64,000 nt of DNA from Arthrobacter sp. U41 (GTDB lineage Bacteria; Actinomycetota; Actinomycetes; Actinomycetales; Micrococcaceae), in the NCBI RefSeq assembly GCF_001750145.1, contig NZ_CP015732.1, positions 2,480,001 through 2,544,000 on the forward strand. Direction: 5' to 3'. The position numbers and the translations under genes were made by a program. Positions 61,663 to 64,000 of the stretch are shown here, piece by piece. The notes under the pieces were generated by a model. The model ran no database searches and was not told the origin of the DNA. It saw only the letters and a program-made list of their open reading frames with translations. Each line of letters opens with the position of its first letter. Position 1 is the stretch's first letter.

Positions 61663-63516
61663 CTACTCTGCGGCCTCGTCCTCAATGAGGGCGATGATGG
61701 CGCCCGCGGAGACGGTCTCGCCGGCGGAGGCGGACAGCCCGATCACGATTCCGGCGCGGTGCGCGGTGAGCGGCTGCTCCATCTTCATCGCTTCCAGGAC
61801 CACCACAAGATCGCCCTCGGCAACGAGGTCGCCCTCGCCCACTGCCACCTTCACGATGGTTCCCTGCATGGGGGAGGTCAGGGCGTTGCCGCTGGCTGCG
61901 ACCACGGCGCCGCCGCTGCGGGAGCGCTTCTTGGCTTTGGCCGGTTTGACGGCGCCGGCGCCGCCACCGGTGCCCAGCGACGCCGGCAGGACGACCTCCA
62001 GGCGCTTGCCGCCGACCTCGACGACGACGCGCTGGCGTTCGCCGGCGTCGGGCGCTTCAGCGTCGGTGCCGGTCGGCGTCCAGGCGGGGATGTCGTTGAC
62101 AAAGGCCGTCTCGATCCAGCGGGTGTGGACCTTGAACGGACCCTCGGCGGGGGCGAAGTCCGGGTCGGTGACGACGGCGAGGTCGAACGGGATGACGGTG
62201 GGGATGCCCTCGACCACCATCTCCTCGAGGGCGCGGCGGGCGCGCTGCAGGGCCTGCGGGCGGGTGGCGCCGGTGACGATCAGTTTGGAGAGCATCGAGT
62301 CGAAGTTGCCGCTGATGACGTCGCCCTGCTCCACGCCGGAGTCGATCCGGACACCGGGGCCGGTGGGGTTCAACAGCCGCGTGATGGTGCCCGGGGCAGG
62401 CATGAAGTTCCGGCCCGGGTCCTCGCCGGTGATGCGGAACTCGATCGAGTGGCCGCGGACCTCGGGGTCCCCGTAGCCCAGTTCCTCGCCGCGGGCCAGC
62501 CGGAACTGCTCGCGGACGAGGTCGATTCCGGTGACTTCCTCGGAGACGCAGTGCTCCACCTGGAGACGGGTGTTGACCTCAAGGAAGGAGATGGTGCCGT
62601 CCTGGCCCACGAGGAACTCGCAGGTGCCGGCGCCGAGGTAGCCGGCCTCCTTGAGGATGGCCTTGGAGGATTCGTAGAGCCGGCGGTTCTGCTCCTCGGT
62701 GAGGAACGGCGCCGGCGCTTCTTCGACGAGCTTCTGGTTGCGGCGCTGCAGCGAGCAGTCGCGGGTGGAGACGACCACGACGTTGCCGTACGCGTCGGCG
62801 AGGCACTGGGTCTCGACGTGACGCGGGGCGTCCAGAAAGCGCTCGATGAAGCACTCGCCGCGGCCGAAGGCGGCGACCGCTTCGCGCACGGCGGATTCGA
62901 ACAGTTCGGGGATTTCCTCGCGGGTGCGGGCCACCTTGATGCCGCGTCCGCCGCCGCCGAAGGCTGCCTTGATGGCGACCGGCAGGCCGAACTTGTCGAC
63001 GAACTCGAGGATTTCCTCGGCGGTCTCCACCGGGTCTGCGGTGCCGGGAACCTGGGGTGCGCCGACTTTTTCGGCGATGTGGCGGGCCTGGACCTTATCG
63101 CCCAGGGCGGAGATCGCGGCGGGGGAAGGGCCGATCCAGGTGATGCCGGCGTCGATCACCTTGGCGGCGAATTCGGCGTTCTCGGCCAGGAAGCCGTAGC
63201 CGGGGTGGATGGCATCGGCGCCGGAGCGCTGGGCCACCTCGATCAGCTTGTCCATCACGAGGTAGGACTCGGCGGCGGTGTTGCCGCCCAGGGCGTAGGC
63301 CTCATCGGCGAGCTTGACGTGCAGCGCGTCACGGTCCGGGTCCGCGTAGACCGCCACGGAGGCGAGGCCTTCATCGCGTGCGGCGCGGATGATGCGCACT
63401 GCGATTTCGCCGCGGTTGGCGATCAGCACCTTGCTCATCCGGCGGGTTGCTACGGCAGTGCCTTCTTGGGCTGATCGCTGCACGGGATTTGCGGACTGCT
63501 CCGAATTTGCTGACAA
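61663..63516 (-). CDS. Acyl-CoA carboxylase alpha chain (biotin carboxylase plus BCCP)
   Basis: The 617-aa protein joins biotin carboxylase (about 27-480; [45 protein letters not shown]) to a C-terminal biotinyl domain with the acceptor Lys in [12 protein letters not shown] Lys/Ser-rich linker lies between. It is the alpha chain of acetyl- or propionyl-CoA carboxylase (AccA3/AccBC type); the beta chain is not here. AAGGAG five bases before TTG 63516 fixes an uncommon TTG start, 26 codons upstream of the conserved [11 protein letters not shown] 9-bp palindrome lies about 90 nt upstream. Confidence 0.95.
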   Translation of the reverse strand: MSANSEQSANPVQRSAQEGTAVATRRMSKVLIANRGEIAVRIIRAARDEGLASVAVYADPDRDALHVKLADEAYALGGNTAAESYLVMDKLIEVAQRSGADAIHPGYGFLAENAEFAAKVIDAGITWIGPSPAAISALGDKVQARHIAEKVGAPQVPGTADPVETAEEILEFVDKFGLPVAIKAAFGGGGRGIKVARTREEIPELFESAVREAVAAFGRGECFIERFLDAPRHVETQCLADAYGNVVVVSTRDCSLQRRNQKLVEEAPAPFLTEEQNRRLYESSKAILKEAGYLGAGTCEFLVGQDGTISFLEVNTRLQVEHCVSEEVTGIDLVREQFRLARGEELGYGDPEVRGHSIEFRITGEDPGRNFMPAPGTITRLLNPTGPGVRIDSGVEQGDVISGNFDSMLSKLIVTGATRPQALQRARRALEEMVVEGIPTVIPFDLAVVTDPDFAPAEGPFKVHTRWIETAFVNDIPAWTPTGTDAEAPDAGERQRVVVEVGGKRLEVVLPASLGTGGGAGAVKPAKAKKRSRSGGAVVAASGNALTSPMQGTIVKVAVGEGDLVAEGDLVVVLEAMKMEQPLTAHRAGIVIGLSASAGETVSAGAIIALIEDEAAE

Positions 63517-63604
63517 GGCGTCTCCTTCTTTCCTTCAGGGAGCCTAGCGCGGTTTTGTGGGTTCCGCCGATATTACTTGCGGATTCCGCGCGTAAAGCGC
63601 CCAG

Positions 63605-63627
63605 CCTTTGTAGGGTTGCTACAAAGG
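63605..63627. promoter_or_regulatory. A/T-rich palindrome between maf and carboxylase
   Basis: CCTTTGTAG (63605-63613), a five-base spacer and CTACAAAGG (63619-63627) form a perfect 9-bp inverted repeat 89 bp upstream of the carboxylase start. The low GC content makes a terminator unlikely, so it may be an operator for the carboxylase. Confidence 0.6.
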
Positions 63628-63640
63628 TCTGCGAATTAGC

Positions 63641-64000
63641 TCACTCCGCCCGGAGCAGGGCGGGATCCGCGGCACCGGTGGTCCAGAGTTCGGTGATGCC
63701 CACCTGCGCCTGGCCCAGCAGCCCGCGGAGGGTGGAAATGGACAGCCCGACGACGGCGTGCGGGTCGCCGTCGACCTTGCGGATGAAGGCCCCGCCGTAG
63801 CCGTCGATGGTGAAGGAGCCGGCGCACTGCAGCGGCTCCCCGGTGGCGATGTAGGCGTCGATCTCCTCGGCGCTCATCTCCATGAAGTGGACCTCGGCGG
63901 AGGTGACGTGCCCGAGGGTCGCGCCGGAACCGGCCGTCCCGGTTTCGTCGGTGTCCTCGGTGTCGCGGCAGTCGACCAGCCAGTGGCCGGTGTGCAGCAC
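63641..64000 (-). CDS. maf: Maf-like nucleotide pyrophosphatase (5' end cut off)
   Basis: The open frame runs to the right edge of the window and covers about 119 C-terminal codons. EIDAYIATGEPLQCAGSFTIDGYGGAFIRKVDGD and GLSISTLRGLLGQ are typical of Maf/YhdE house-cleaning pyrophosphatases, which hydrolyse non-canonical dTTP/UTP-like nucleotides. The N-terminal SxSPRR motif would lie outside. Its linkage to an acyl-CoA carboxylase gene is common in actinobacteria. Confidence 0.9.
   Translation of the reverse strand: MLHTGHWLVDCRDTEDTDETGTAGSGATLGHVTSAEVHFMEMSAEEIDAYIATGEPLQCAGSFTIDGYGGAFIRKVDGDPHAVVGLSISTLRGLLGQAQVGITELWTTGAADPALLRAE

Overview
The window is a stretch of high-GC actinobacterial chromosome, most like the Micrococcaceae (Arthrobacter or Pseudarthrobacter). 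The reasons are G/C-ending codons throughout, frequent GTG and TTG starts, the actinobacterial gene order tatD-rpfB-rsmA-ispE, a SufS/SufU pair and an NnaR-type regulator. Genus is inferred from gene content only. No prophage, insertion sequence, rRNA operon or CRISPR array was seen.

Layout. 1-12.8 kb is core housekeeping: a MoxR ATPase cut by the left edge, then tatD, rpfB, rsmA, ispE, an ABC-F ATPase, a TetR regulator, tRNA-Gln, glmU, prs, rplY and pth. 13.0-24.8 kb holds four very large LuxR-type regulators with N-terminal ATPase domains in tandem. They fall into two two-gene units, separated by an unusual 0.9-kb spacer that carries a small ORF with a good ribosome binding site and strong inverted repeats. 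25-36 kb holds sufS-sufU, small membrane and DUF2505 proteins, an SDR-type oxidoreductase, mfd, a YdjM-like membrane hydrolase and deoC.

35-42 kb is a nitrite-reduction locus: a stand-alone NirB-like FAD reductase, nnaR (a HemD-like domain with a winged helix), a SUMT with an N-terminal extension, nirB, and nirD on the opposite strand. 42-53.8 kb carries a phosphohexomutase, an Rrf2 regulator, purine nucleoside phosphorylase, LpdA, an aldehyde dehydrogenase, a flavodoxin-like protein, a lipoprotein and several small or hypothetical envelope proteins. 53.8-59 kb is the nitrate-assimilation operon narK-nasA-nasB. 59-64 kb has an MHS-family transporter with a striking operator array, a glutamine amidotransferase, a biotin-dependent carboxylase alpha subunit and the C-terminal part of Maf.

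How the genes work together. NarK brings in nitrate, NasA/NasB reduce it to nitrite, and NirB/NirD reduce nitrite to ammonium. NirB needs siroheme, whose first step is made by the adjacent SUMT, and NnaR is a likely local regulator. Both nirB and narK have GlnR-like half-site arrays about 70-80 nt upstream of their start codons, which would link the two loci under nitrogen control. The four-regulator LuxR cluster is the least understood part and the best candidate for an undescribed system.
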